DNA of 64,000 nt from CAWGMT01 sp963823675 (lineage in GTDB: Bacteria > Planctomycetota > Planctomycetia > Isosphaerales > Isosphaeraceae): positions 91,414-155,413 of the forward strand of contig CAWGMT010000028.1 of NCBI GenBank assembly GCA_963823675.1, given 5' to 3'. The notes under the pieces are model-generated. The model made no database searches and was not told the origin of the DNA. It saw only the letters and a list, made by a program, of their open reading frames with translations. The translations under genes were made by a program, and so were the position numbers. Positions 8,874-20,783 of this stretch are shown piece by piece (the first letter of the stretch is position 1; each line of letters opens with the position of its first letter).

Positions 8874-11800
8874 GGGCGTGATCCTCGCGTCGCGGTGCCG
8901 CGGCGGATGATTTCCTTTTCGTACTTCAGAATGTCGCCCCAGGCCGGCCGTTCAAAGTAGACCGCCGGCCGGTCGGAAGCGGCCTCCTTCAAGCCGCGCA
9001 GGAATACGTAGACCAGACCGCCGAACCGGGTGCCGTACTGGCTCTCCGAATGAATGCCAAGCGCTCTGACCAGCGCGAGTGAATAGAGCTTGGCCTGAAG
9101 GTCATAATGCTTTTTCACATGTTGCTTCAGAGGTTCGGGATCGTAGGACTCGAGCACGTCGCTTTTCCAGTCGGCGAAATAGACCAGTCCCTCATGCTCG
9201 ACGACGAGATCGACAAAGCCCTTGATGAAGCCGCGCTCCACCACAAGCTTCTCGCGCGGGAGCAGTGAGGCATCGAGCCGAGGGTGACTCTCTTCCGGCA
9301 GTGGGAAAAGGAATTCCATTTCGCGCAGGCTTTGCAGGCAGAATCCCAGGCCCGGGATCGACCGGACGGAGCCGACGGCGATCGGCCAGGTGAGAGCCCG
9401 GTAGGCCATCAGAGCGGCGGTTGCGCGGTGCTCGCGGTCAATCCCGTTTTGAACGAGGGCGTCGTCGATGATCCTGGCAACGGCGGGGATCTCGATCCAG
9501 GCCTGGCTGTCTGCGGCTTCACGGAGTGATTCGAGCGGGACCAGCTCGAGGATCTCGTGAAGGAATGTGCCGGCGCCGGTCCCGCCGGGAAGGTCGCCCT
9601 CGGGCGGACGGACCACCGCCGTTTCGCGGCCGTGCTCCTGACCGCCGACCATGAGCTCGGCCTCCCAGAGGCGCTTCATCCGAGAATACGAGGTAACCTC
9701 GTAGCCTCCGTGACGGTTCCGTAGATCCGCGAAGTCTCGGGTCTCGTCACGGTCGGTGAGCAGATCGCGCGGCGGACGCCATTTGCTGAAGTCCACCGCC
9801 GGCTGCGCTTCGTCGTCGGGATCGGATCCAACTGGCGCATCTCGAAATTCGATGACCCGGAAAAGCCGCTCGAAGTCGCTTGGGCTAAGTTGCGCTTCGA
9901 GGGCGTTGAGCCGGTCATTGACTCGCTTGTACCCGCCTTTCCACGCATTCGGCCAGAATGCACTGGCGATCATGGGCAGATAGAGCCGGGCCTTGGCGCG
10001 GGTCAAGGCTACGTAGAAAACGCGCTGCCGCTCCTGGTCTGCTTCGGTGGCAGCGGCCCGCTCCGCATCCAGGTTATCGCCCAGGTAGAGTATGCGCCGG
10101 CCGTCAGCATCATGATATTCATACCACTCGCTGTTAGTCTTGAGAAAGTACCCGCCGAACAGAAAGACGACGGCGGCTTCCAGGCCCTTGCTCTTGTGGA
10201 TGGTCATGATCTGGACGGCGTCGCGGTCGCTTTCCAGGCGCTGAACGTCGCTGTCCTCGCCGGGCGGCTTGCGGGTTTTCTGGATGTAGGCCGTCAGGGT
10301 CGTGACCAGGTCAGCCAGTGCGCAGCCGGTTTTGCGGGCTTCTTCGAGCAGGATCTCACAGAGGTGGAGGTAGTTGGCAAGCGCGCGCTCGCCGTCCTTG
10401 AGGAAGAGCTCGCGACGGATTACTCCGCTCTCGTCGAGGATCCGGCCAAAGAGTGTCTCGAACTGCCGCTCGCCCGCCAGTTCATTCCACGCTCTTAGAT
10501 GCGCGACGAGCGGGTCCCTATGCGACAGGTCGTCGAGCTCGGGCAGAACACTGAGCGGGACGTCGAAGAACGGCGTGATCCAGGCGCGGCCACGCAGGCC
10601 AGCGTCGGCGAGCTGGTCCACGGCGGCGAGGAGGTCGCGCATCTCGCGAGCTTCGCGCGTCTGGAACAAACCTTCCTGCTTGTAAAACGAAAACGGGACG
10701 CCCGCGTCGCGCAGAGCCTGGGAGACCTGGATGGCATCCTTGTTCGTCGCTGTGAGAATGTAAATATCCTTGCGCTCAATTTTTCTGACATCGCCCTCTT
10801 TGCTGGGAAAAAACAGCCCTGGGTCTCGCAGTAGCTTGCGGATCTCCCGCGCGATCTGACGCGCCAGCCCCCGGCGCAGCTCGGCCATGCCGAGCGTCTC
10901 TCCCCTGGGCTTGATCTTGAGCAAGTAGATCGGCGGGGTGCGGCTGCCTCTGGGCTCCTCGGCGTCATAATCGTGCTTTGCCTCGACCGGCTGGTCGTAT
11001 TTGATGTCGCCCTGGAAGAAGGAAGGTTGAGCCGTTTGCTCGAAAATGCGGTTGTAGGCCTCGATCAATGCCGCTGTGGATCGCCAGTTCACCGATAACG
11101 GCACGCGCGGGCTTGCTTCCCTGTCGATCTCTTTACATGCACGCTGGTAGGCTTGAACGTCGCCACCGCGAAATCCGTAGATCGCCTGCTTGGGATCGCC
11201 GATGAGATAGGCGCGGTGCGCGGCTTTGCTCTCGACGAAGATCCGCTTGAAGAATCTCCACTGATCCTGGTCGGTATCCTGAAATTCATCGATGAGGGCG
11301 AATTGATATCGCCGCCTCAGGGTGTCGATCAGTGAGCCGGCGTGTGGACCGTCAAGGGCTTCGACGACGCGCGCGATCAGGTCGTCGTAGTCGAACTGGC
11401 CCGTCGTGGCCTTGTCGCGTGCGAGAAACCGCCGCACTGTCGGCAACGCGGTCTGGACGAGCGCGGCTTCGGGGGATACCAGACCCGTCTCCAGTCGCGC
11501 TAGGGCGGCGACGACATCGGCCATTCCCGGAGCTGCGGCGGCGCTTTCGCGAACTCTCGCGCCGAGCTCGCTTACCGTTTGCCGAAAGGAACCATCCAGA
11601 ATCGTGGCGACGGTGCGACCGGAGCTTTCGATTAGCTCGGCGAGGGTGACGATCCGATTCACAATGGCTTTAGCCTTGGTGCCGTGAATCTTGCCGGCCT
11701 TGAGCGTGGTGCTCACACGATCGGCCAGGGCGTGCAGATCGGTGTTGAAGAGGAGATTGGTCCCGATCTCCTCTTCGCGAGCCTGAAGCGAGAAGGCCGG

Positions 11801-12408
11801 CTCGATCTCGCGCCCCGTTCTGTGGCAAGCGTAGAGCAGCGTCTCCAAGTCTTCGATCGCCGTGTCGGAATGCTGTTCCAGCCAGATGTCCAGCAGCCTG
11901 GCGGGCTCGCTGGGCTTGATCGCCAACGAGCGCCGCAAGGCGGTTCGGAACGCGCGGCCGAAGAGCGTGCGGCCATCAGCCAGCTCGCCTTCAAAGCTGC
12001 GACCGATCGCAAAGGCGTGCTCGGCCAAGACCCGGCCGAAGAAGCCGTGGATCGTGCCGATCGCGGCCGCGTCAAAAGCGTACAAGGCTTGGCTCAGCTT
12101 GTGACGGGCCTGATCGTCGACGGGCCAGACCTCGTCGCGCTTGTGGTGGCGCAATTCTCCTCGAGACAGGGGCTATAGAGAACGTTCTCGATCGTGGACC
12201 GGATGCGCTGCCGCAGCTCCGCGGCCGCGCGCTCGGTGAATGTCAAAACCAAGATCTGATCGAGCTTCACTGGCTCGCGCAACAGGATCTCGATCACGAG
12301 ATGCTCGATCGTGAAGGTCTTGCCGGTCCCCGCCGAGGCCTCGATCACGGCATGGCGGTCGAGATCGATCTTGTCGAGGATCGCAGGACGGGGATAGTGT
12401 GGCCTCAT
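8870..12408 (-). CDS. recB: Exodeoxyribonuclease V beta subunit RecB (one apparent frameshift)
   Basis: Start ATG 12408 overlaps the recC stop (ATGA, 12405-12408). Walker A is EASAGTGKTFTIEHL near residues 23-37. The frame changes near 12150-12160 (after CLEEN) and continues HHKRDEVWPVDDQARHKLSQ to the stop at 8870, giving about 1180 residues, the E. coli length. Further motifs are IDEFQDTDQDQW (Walker B), GDPKQAIYGFRGGD and MTIHKSKGLEA. The C-terminal RecB nuclease carries GFVDLVVEHEG, YFADWKSD and QAKLYSLAL, i.e. the Asp-Asp-Lys catalytic set. It supplies 3'-5' helicase and nuclease activity of the complex. The N-terminal frameshift would be fatal if real. Confidence 0.9.
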
Positions 12409-15400
12409 GCGACCATCCCGCCCGAGTCGCGGAACAGGCCGAATCGCCGCTCGATCATGGCGTGCGCCTCGTCTTCGTCGGGCGGATCGTAACGCTCGAA
12501 ATCCGGCACGGGGCCGTAACGCGAGCTGCACGGAGCCCGTTCGTTCTCCTTCATGTCCTCGACGGTTTCTTCAATAGACCGCTGCTTCTTGGGATTCAGA
12601 TAATTGAAGACCGCTTCGCATGGCAGCAGGTAGGCGTGCGGCCCGCCCAAGAGGTCGGCAAGCAGGGTCGTAAGGAACCCGCGGGCGCTCGACTCATCGA
12701 TCTTGCGAAACGTCCGGACCGGCTCCTTGGTGCTCTTGCCCATCGTGGGCAGCGGAATGACGTGCGCGTGATACTCCGCGGGGTCGTGATGACCGGGCAG
12801 GAGGCTCAACACCACGGAATCGAGGAAGCCGCGGAGGAAGTCCTTGTCCTTGGCCGCAGTGCGGCCGACGGGAGTCAGCGAACCGGGTAAGGCGGCCGCG
12901 ACGATCTCGGTGCGGCCAAAGATCTCGACCCGCCACGGTTCAGCATCATCGGGCAGCTTCACGTCGAGCATCAATGTAGGCTCGACCCGTTCGACCCGCT
13001 CCGCTTCGGCGGCGCGGCCGAACCGATAGACCCCGAACGGCCCCGCCCTCAGCAGGTCTTGCTCGCTGGCCGAGTGATGCCAGCCGGCTAACCAGTCGAG
13101 GTGCTTGCGCTTTTCGACTTCGCCGAAGAGGCCGACAGGCAATAGGCCCTGGTGCACCAGAACCTGGGCGCGCTTGCGATAGAATGGTTGGAAGGCCTCC
13201 GGGATCGACCCCTCGCAATTGTTCTGGATGGCGTCCAGGAAAACCGCGCGAAGCAAGCCGGTCTCGCGCAGCCTGCCGGTGACAAAGTGCTCGTCGAAGC
13301 GCTGGCTCTCGTCTTCTTCCTCGTCCTCGTGCAGCCGGAGCATGACCCGCGCCCAGCCCTGCAGGGGGCACTCCAGGAACTTTCGGATGTCGCTCAGCGA
13401 GACGGGCACGCTGCGCCGGGACCCGGCGCTGCTCTTGGAGCCATCGAGCGGACAAAGGCCCAGCCGGCTTGCCAACCCAGAGTCAAGCTGGCGTAACGAC
13501 TCGCGCTTGATCTCCGGCAATGCCTTGCCGTGGCCGGGGAGCGACCGGCGCAGCTCGCGAGCTCGCCACTCCTGGCGGGCGGCGGCGGAGAAACTAGCCG
13601 AGGCAGGCTTGCCCGCTGGCTGACTTCCATCAAAATACCCTTCATCGAAGCGGCGCAGCGGCTGCTTGTCCACCCAGAACTTGGCGGGCCCAGGCTCGCC
13701 CGAACGGCCGCGGTGAAGGTCGCGCATCAGCTCCTCGAGCATGGGGGACGGACTGAGGTCGTCGCCGGTCTGGGCGTCGTGCGCCACGTACGAGAGGTAA
13801 AGGCGCGCGCGCGCAGGCGAGCGTTTCGAGAAAAAGGTATTTGTCGCGGTCGCGAGGGCTGACGTCGCCGGGCCGCGGTGCAACTCCCGACAGGTCGAGA
13901 GGATCGACATCGGCACGGACCGGAAACCGCCCTTCGCCCAGCCCGCAGAGAAAAATCACGCGGAACGGCAAGGCCCGCATTTCCCGTAGCGGTGAAACAA
14001 CGACGCCGTTGGCCAGGTAGTAGCCGCGCGCGGCGGTCTGTCCCTCGATCGCCTCGCGCAGGCTGGCCTGGGCGATCCGGTAGTTGACTCTCTGGCCCGT
14101 GACGTCAAGCTGCCGGAGGCGGCGAATTTCGTGCAAGCACATCGCGAGAACTCGCTGCTCACCGTCCGGCTCGGCGGCAAGGTAGGCTTCTACCATCGCC
14201 GTGAAGAAGTGGGACCACTGGGTCATGGTCAATTGAGCCGAGCGCGCGAACCGGGCGTCGGCCGCCAGGGAGCGGACCAGAAGCAAGAGCCGCGCTACGT
14301 CGGGAAGAGCGTCTGCTGCGACGTCGAAGGGAAGGTACTCGGCACCGTCGAGCTCGAAGGCCCGCTCATCGCCGGCGCGCGGGCCGGTCATCAAAGCCCC
14401 CAGCGCCAGCCGGCGCAGCCCCTGGTCCCAGTGAAACACCTCGCGATCGATGTAGGTCCCCCGATGATCGGCGCGGTCCGCGCCGTGCACGACCTCCAGC
14501 TCCACGCACCAGGAGCGCCAGGATTCGGCGTCAGCCTGGGGAAAACTGCGCTTGCACGGCCGGATGGGTCAGAATCTTCAAAACCTCGGGACGCGTGAAC
14601 TCGCCCAGCGGCAGATCCAGGAGCAAGAGGACAGCCTCCAGCAGTCGGCTTTCGCCCGCCAGCGGCAGGTCCACCATGTTGAACGGGATGTCGTACAGCT
14701 CCTCAAGGACCGCGCGGAAGTGCGCCTGATAGGCGGCCAGGTTGGCCGAGTCGGCCACCAAGACGGCAACGTCGGGAAACCGCAAGCGATCGGACGATCG
14801 CCCATGACGCGAGTCATCGTCGCGGATCAGCCGCCAGATCTCATTGGCGACGATCTCCGCCTCGCGGCGAATGCCGGGGCAAGCCAGAATCACCAGGCTC
14901 TCGTCACGCTGGAATGCCTCGTCCGTTTGCCTCTCGCCGCCGCCGAGAATCTCCGCTTGAAGACGGCCCAGCGTCGTGGTCGCCTCGCCGCTAGCCAGTT
15001 CAGGGCGGAGCTCGACGCCCTCGAGCCGATCGAGCTGCGCAAAATGATGCCGGCCGGGCTGGCCCCATCGGATGGCAATCGACTCGTCGTCGTCACCAGC
15101 ACGATCGGCCGGGACGCGGCCCTGGCCCGCTCGTCGCGCCACTCTTTGGGCAGACGCCGCATCTCCCGCCTCGACGGCCCGCCAGTCAACCGGCGCGAAT
15201 GTGTAGAGATCAACCCCCGAATTGCGGCCAAGCCGCTCAATCATCTCACGAAAGCCGTGTGACAGATACGAAAAGCCGAAGACGTGAATCTCGGTGGGGA
15301 GCTTGACTCCGCACTCGCCAAGGAAGTCGAGAAGTTCAAGCGGCCAGATCCAGCGGGCCGGCTGATCGGGGCGAGCCTCGGAGAGTAGTGCGCCAAGCTG

Positions 15401-15953
15401 GTGCCATAACGAGCGCTGCCATTCCTCGGTCGCGCCCAGCTCCTTGCCCACAGAACTCGCCCCGCGCGTGCGCCAGTCGCGAAGGAGGTCAGGGCGATGG
15501 TCGTTGTACCGGTGCATCAGCCGCGCCAGGCGCCCGGCAAGCTGAAAGCGATGGAGATCGCGGGCGTCGCGGTTATCGCCGGCAGCGTCGAGATACGATC
15601 GAACCGCATCGGGCAGCGATCGCGAGCTGTCCCTGCTGGGCTGATCCGACAACAGGTCGAGAAAGTAGGCGCGGACCACCGCAGAATGAAGCCGCCTGGG
15701 CTCGGGCTCCCGGTCCTGGCACCGCGACAAGAGCTCGTCCTGGAATCGCTCTGGGACGTAAAAATTCAAGCCCGCCGCGATCCCCGCCCCGCGCAATCTC
15801 ATATCGCAAGTAGGTCTCGATGTTCCGATTGGGCACCACGACCGGCGGCATCGCGAAGAGAGAGCCGCCCAAGCCGTCGTCCCCGAGCTTGAGATTCTCG
15901 ATCAGTCGCTCTGAGAGCTTCTCAAGCTGATTCGAATACCAAACGCGAATCAT
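12405..15953 (-). CDS. recC: Exodeoxyribonuclease V gamma subunit RecC (three apparent frameshifts)
   Basis: First gene of the minus-strand recC-recB-recD operon. ATG 15953 opens MIRVWYSNQLEKLSERLIEN, a RecC-type N-terminus (PNRNIETYLRYEIA). The frame moves near 15786 (in CCCCGCCCC), near 14540 (TTTTCCCC on the coding strand) and near 13810 (GCGCGCGCGC), each in a low-complexity tract. Family-like segments continue across all joins, for example FLCGLGEGRFP, then SDIRKFLECPLQGWARVML, and the stop is at 12405. Length is about 1180 residues versus 1122 in E. coli. RecC is the inactivated helicase-like subunit that splits strands and scans for Chi. Three independent breaks in one gene suggest sequence error or decay. 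Confidence 0.85.
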
Positions 15954-16163
15954 CGCAACCTCGGACAAATACCTTCCACCGTGACGAATGTTCAGAGCGC
16001 ATGTTCTTTTATCGGGTCTCGTCGCGACTCGTGTCAATGCCCCATGACCGGCCGTCCGGAGAGCGGCGCGGAGAGGCATCGCTTCTGTTCCGAGAATTGT
16101 TTAACATCGGGGCGATAGATCGGGTGCTGCTCTAGACTGGCCGTCGCGGCGAAGGTCAGGTTC

Positions 16164-18927
16164 ATGAGAATGACGTCGCTCCTCTTGATCCCCTGGGTTG
16201 TGCTCGTGATGCCGGGCCTGCCCGCAGCCGGCGAGGCGCGCGGCAAACGCGCGCCCGACTACGCCGTCGAGGTGAAGTCGATCCTCGGCAAGCACTGCTA
16301 TGCGTGCCACGGCGCGGTCAAACAGAAGGCCAACCTGCGGTTGGACACGGTGGCCTCGATTCACCGAGGAGGCGACAGCGGGCCGGCGGTCGTATCCGGC
16401 AAGAGCGGCGAGAGCTTGATCGTCGAGGCGGTCAGCGGCCAGAGCGGCTGGCGGATGCCGCCCGAGAGCGAAGGCTCGCCGCTGTCGAGTGCCGAGATTG
16501 CCGCGCTTACAGCCTGGATCGACCAGGGCGCCGTTGCCCCGGCCGACGACCAACCTCAGGCCGATCCGCGCGCTCATTGGGCTTTCCGAACTCCCCGGCG
16601 GCCTGAAGTCCCCACGGCGGATGCTCTCGGCCCGCGGGCTGCCTGGGTCCGCAACCCGATCGACGCGTTTCTGGCGGTCGAGCATCGCCAGCGCGGGCTT
16701 ACGCCCCGACCTGCCGCCGACCCGGCGACCTTGATCCGTCGAGTCCACCTCGACTTGACAGGGCTCTTGCCTGGCCCCGATCTTGTCCGCGCTTTCGAGG
16801 CCGATCCCAGCAACGAGGCTTACGAGGCGATCGTCGACCGCCTGCTGGCCAGCCCGCAGTATGGCGAACGCTGGGCGCGGCACTGGATGGACGTGTGGCG
16901 CTACAGCGACTGGGACGGCTGGGTCAACGAGGTGCGCGAGAGCCAGCCTCATATCTGGCGCTGGCGTGACTGGATCGTCGAATCGCTCAATCGCGATGCC
17001 CCCTACAGCGAGATGATCGTCGCCATGCTCGCGGCCGATGAGGCATGGCCCGGCGACGACGATGCACTGCGCGCGACGGGCTTCCTGGTGCGCAACTGGT
17101 ACAAGTTCAATCGCAACGTCTGGTTGGAAAACACCGTCGAGCATACTTCCAAGGCGTTCCTGGGAATCACGATCAACTGCGCGAAATGTCATGACCATAA
17201 GTACGACCCGATCACCCAGGGCGAGTATTACGCGTTCCGGGCGTTCTTCGAGCCTCATTCGGTGCGCACCGATCAGGTACCCGGCCAGCCCGATACGGCC
17301 AAGGCCGGGCTGGTGCGCGTCTTTGACAGCGAGCCGGCGGCGCCGACCTATCGCTTCGAGCGGGGCGACGATAAAAAGCCGCTCAAGGACCAGCCCATAG
17401 CGCCGGGTGTGCCCCGGATTCTCCAGCTTCAGGCCGAGCTCGGCGCGATCAAGCCGGTAGCCCTCCCGCCCGAGACCTTCTACCCTGGCTTGAGGCCGTT
17501 CGTGCGCGAGGAAGCCATCGCCCAGTCGCAGCGCGAGGTCCTGACGAAGCGGGCCGAGCTCATTCGCGCCGAGCGGGCCTTCGCGGAGGCTCGCGGCGTT
17601 AGCGCCGCCCTAGAGGCCGGCCAGGCCTTGGCCCTGGCGAAACGAGCGCTCAGGGCCGCGGAAGCCGGCCAGAATGCGCTCGAGGCGAGAATCGCGGCCG
17701 ACACCGCCCGGTATGCCGCGGTCCCGCGACCTGACGCCGCGGCTCTTGGTCGCGCTGCCGCCCGGCTAGAGCGGAAGCGAGACCTGCTCCAGGCCGAAGA
17801 GGCGGTGCTCAAGGCCGAAATTGCCAACGCCCTGGCGACGACGACGGTTCGCAAGGCCCCGCACGATCTGGACGCCGTCAAGCTCGAAGCGGCTGCCCGG
17901 ACCAAGCTCGCCACGGTCCGCAAAAGCGCCGACATCGCGCAAGGCAATTTTCGAAGACGGCGCCGACTATGCGCCGCTCACGCCGGTGTATGCGGCCACG
18001 AGCACCGGCCGGCGGCTGGCGCTGGCGCGCTGGATCACCGATCCCCGAAATCCCCTGGCGGCCCGGATGGCGATCAACCAGATCTGGATGCGGCACCTGG
18101 GCACGCCGCTGGTTGCCACCGTTTTCGACTTCGGACGCAACGGTGCGCAGCCCGTGTTGCCCGCGCTTCTCGACTGGCTGGCCGTGCAACTGCGCGACGG
18201 GGGCTGGCGGATGAAGCCGATTCACCGGCTCATCGTCACCAGCGCCCTGTACCGGATGGAATCCACCAGCGACGGGCCGAGCGACCAGAACCGCGCACGC
18301 GACCCCTTGAATACCTATTACTGGCGAATGAATCCCAAGCGCATGGAAGCCGAGGCGGTGCGCGACAACGTGCTTCAGGTTGCCGGCAATCTCGACTGCA
18401 CGATGGGTGGGCCCGACCTCGACCCGGAAGCCGGGCTCAAGACCCCGCGCCGCAGCTTGTATTTCCGGCACGCCAAGGAGAAGCGGGTGATGTTTCTCCG
18501 GCTGTTCGACTCGGCTAACGTGAACTCTTGTTACCGCCGGAGCGAGAGCGTCGTGCCGCAGCAGGCCCTGGCGCTGGCGAATAGCTCGCTCTGTCTCGAG
18601 CAAGCACGGCTCCTGGCCAGAAGCCTGACGAATGATACAGAGCGAACTGCTGCGCAGCACCGGTCAAACGGTTACGGTCCAGACGCCGCCTTTGTGCGGG
18701 CGGCATTCGAGCGAGTTCTGGGCCGATCGCCGACGTCGCAGGAACAGGCCGCCTGCGCAGACTATCTGATCGCCCAGGCCAGGCGGTTATCGAACCGATC
18801 CCGGCTCACACCGTTTACCGCGGGGCGGGCGTCGAGTGTCCTGCCTGCGACCGACCCGGCCCAGCGCGCTCGCGAAGACCTGGTCCACGTGCTCCTGAAT
18901 CACAACGATTTCGTGACCATCCGATGA
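16164..18927 (+). CDS. Planctomycete cytochrome C-type/DUF1549/DUF1553 protein (one apparent frameshift)
   Basis: About 920 residues, exported (MRMTSLLLIPWVVLVMPGL signal). Domains in order: a planctomycete cytochrome C region with a CYACH haem-binding motif near residue 45; DUF1549 (PSCyt2) with LIRRVHLDLTGLLPGPD and a second CAKCH; a coiled Ala/Arg/Glu-rich linker; and DUF1553 (PSD1) with RRLALARWITDPRNPLAARM and SVVPQQALALANS. The frame shifts near 17940 (to KAIFEDGADYAPLTPVYA). Such proteins are usually paired with DUF1501 proteins, as here, and are thought to act in outer-envelope polysaccharide or redox processes; the precise substrate is unknown. It is divergent from recC with a 210-bp shared upstream region. 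Confidence 0.85.
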
Positions 18928-18938
18928 GGAATTCTTTC

Positions 18939-20420
18939 ATGAGCACCCAACCCCGCAGCCAGGCACGCCGCGAATTCCTGGCCGATATGGGCATGGGCTT
19001 CACCGGCTTGGTTCTGGGCGCCATGCTGCACCGCGACGGAATCGTGCGAGCGGATGGAACACTTACGGGCGGCTGGGCTCCCCCTGACGGCAAGCCGCTT
19101 TTTCCGCCCAAGGCCAAGAATGTGATCTGGCTCTTCATGATCGGCGGCACCAGCCACCTGGAGAGCTTCGACCCCAAGCCGGCCGTGAACCGCTACGCGG
19201 GGAAGTCGATCGCCGAGACGCCATTTGCCGATGCACTGCGCACGAAACTGACCAAAAACGTCCGGAAGGTGGCGGAGGTCGATGCCAACGGCCACATCCG
19301 CCAGATTCTTTATCCCCTCCAGGTGCGATACGGCAAGCGGGGCCAGTCCGGGATCGAGGTCAGCGACTTCTGGCCGCACGTGAGCTCGTGCATCGACGAT
19401 ATCGCGGTGGTCCGCTCGATGTGGACCACCGACAACGACCATGGCGCCCAGTTGCAGTTCCACACCGGCCGGCACGTGCTGGAAGGGACGTATCCCACGA
19501 TCGGCTCCTGGGTGCACTACGGCCTGGGCTCGCTCAATGACGACCTTCCCCAGTTCGTGGTCCTGGGCACGCCCATCGCCGACTGTTGCGGCGGAGTCGG
19601 GGGACATGGGGCGAGTTACCTCGGTCCCGAGCATGACGGGGTCCAGCTTGCGGTCGATCCCAAAAACCCGCTCCCCTTCGGCACGCCGCCGCGCGAGGTT
19701 TACGTCGAAGAACAGACCAGCGAGTTCGAGCTGCTGGGCCGGCTGAACCGGCTCTCGGCATTGAAATATCCGGACGACCCGGCGCTCACGGCCCGGATCA
19801 AGGCGTACGAGCTGGCGTTCCGGATGCAGACCGCCGTGCCGGAAGTCGTCAAGTTTGACGACGAAACGCAATCATGCCGCCGGCTTTACGGGCTCGACCA
19901 TGACGCAACCCGTCCCTTCGGCGAGATGTGCCTGACCGCCCGCCGGCTGGTCGAGCGCGGAGTCCGTTTCGTGCAGATCTTCCACGGCTCCAACGGCGGC
20001 GCGGGCAACTGGGATGCTCACGGCGCCTTGCGACAGAACCACACGGCACAGTGCGCCGCGGTCGACCGGCCGATCGCCGGGCTGCTCCGCGACCTCAAAG
20101 TGCGCGGGCTGCTGGAGGAAACAATCGTCGTATGGGCAACCGAGTTTGGCCGGACGCCCGGCTCGCAGGGTGCCGACGGCCGCGATCACCATCCCTTCGG
20201 CTTCTCGGTGTGGCTGGCCGGCGGCGGCATTAAGGGGGGCATTGCCCATGGGGCGACCGACGAGCTCGGCTTCCACGCCGCCCTTAACCGCCATTACGTC
20301 ACCGACATTCATGCCACGATCCTCCATCAGCTCGGGCTCGATCCCCGCCGGCTCGAAGTTCCCGGCCACAAGCGGCTCGAGATCGATTTCGGGCAAGTCA
20401 TTCGCGAGATCATCGCGTAG
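18939..20420 (+). CDS. DUF1501 family protein, Tat-type exported
   Basis: A frame opens at 18924 overlapping the previous stop, but ATG 18939 has GAGGA (18926-18930) at 8-bp spacing and is preferred. The N-terminus has a twin-arginine pattern (SQARREFLADMGMGFTGL). The body matches DUF1501, an alkaline-phosphatase/sulfatase-fold family: VIWLFMIGGTSHLESFDPKP, WTTDNDHGAQLQFHTGRHVL, WATEFGRTPGSQGADGRDHH and a C-terminal DIHATILHQLGLDP. About 493 residues. It is the constant partner of DUF1549/DUF1553 proteins in planctomycetes and is almost certainly cotranscribed with the upstream gene. Confidence 0.9.
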   Translation: MSTQPRSQARREFLADMGMGFTGLVLGAMLHRDGIVRADGTLTGGWAPPDGKPLFPPKAKNVIWLFMIGGTSHLESFDPKPAVNRYAGKSIAETPFADALRTKLTKNVRKVAEVDANGHIRQILYPLQVRYGKRGQSGIEVSDFWPHVSSCIDDIAVVRSMWTTDNDHGAQLQFHTGRHVLEGTYPTIGSWVHYGLGSLNDDLPQFVVLGTPIADCCGGVGGHGASYLGPEHDGVQLAVDPKNPLPFGTPPREVYVEEQTSEFELLGRLNRLSALKYPDDPALTARIKAYELAFRMQTAVPEVVKFDDETQSCRRLYGLDHDATRPFGEMCLTARRLVERGVRFVQIFHGSNGGAGNWDAHGALRQNHTAQCAAVDRPIAGLLRDLKVRGLLEETIVVWATEFGRTPGSQGADGRDHHPFGFSVWLAGGGIKGGIAHGATDELGFHAALNRHYVTDIHATILHQLGLDPRRLEVPGHKRLEIDFGQVIREIIA

Positions 20421-20562
20421 AATTGGCGGTAGCGGCGGCCGAAGGACGAACAAGTCGAGTTTGAAGCACCATGAGCGCCCTCTGCCACCAGCCGGAGGGT
20501 GGGATGTTGAAAGCCTGGAGCTCGAGCCTGCGAGCATTGCCCTCGGCTTTGGTCGCGCTTTT

Positions 20563-20747
20563 CCCCCCCTTGCAAAGGGGGGGTAGAGGGGGTGGTCCTC
20601 GCGCAACCAATTACAGGGTGCGCGCGGGGGCTTCCTCGATCTGTCGTGAGTCGCCAATGAGCGCCATTGCGAGCGAACGGCAAACGCAAGCACGACGCCC
20701 GACGTGTGGGTCCCCACCCCCCCTGGCCCCCCCTTCGCAAGGGGGGG
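20563..20747. repeat. Inverted pair of C/G-run hairpins (REP-doublet-like)
   Basis: Two hairpins of 7 C, a TTGCAAA/TTCGCAA loop and 7 G lie at 20563-20583 and 20727-20747. The first is followed by TAGAGGGGGTGG and the second is preceded by the inverse CCACCCCCCCTGG, so the two units are inverted relative to one another around about 140 bp of spacer. This is the layout of REP doublets or small MITE-like elements. The spacer carries no supportable gene. Confidence 0.75.
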
Positions 20748-20783
20748 AAAGGGAAATGATTCGCACCGATCAAAGGAGCTGTT

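Noticed and set aside
12100..16000. Programmed ribosomal frameshifting in recB/recC
   Set aside because: No slippery heptamer with downstream structure is evident; breaks lie at different kinds of sequence and RecBC is not known to use frameshifting.
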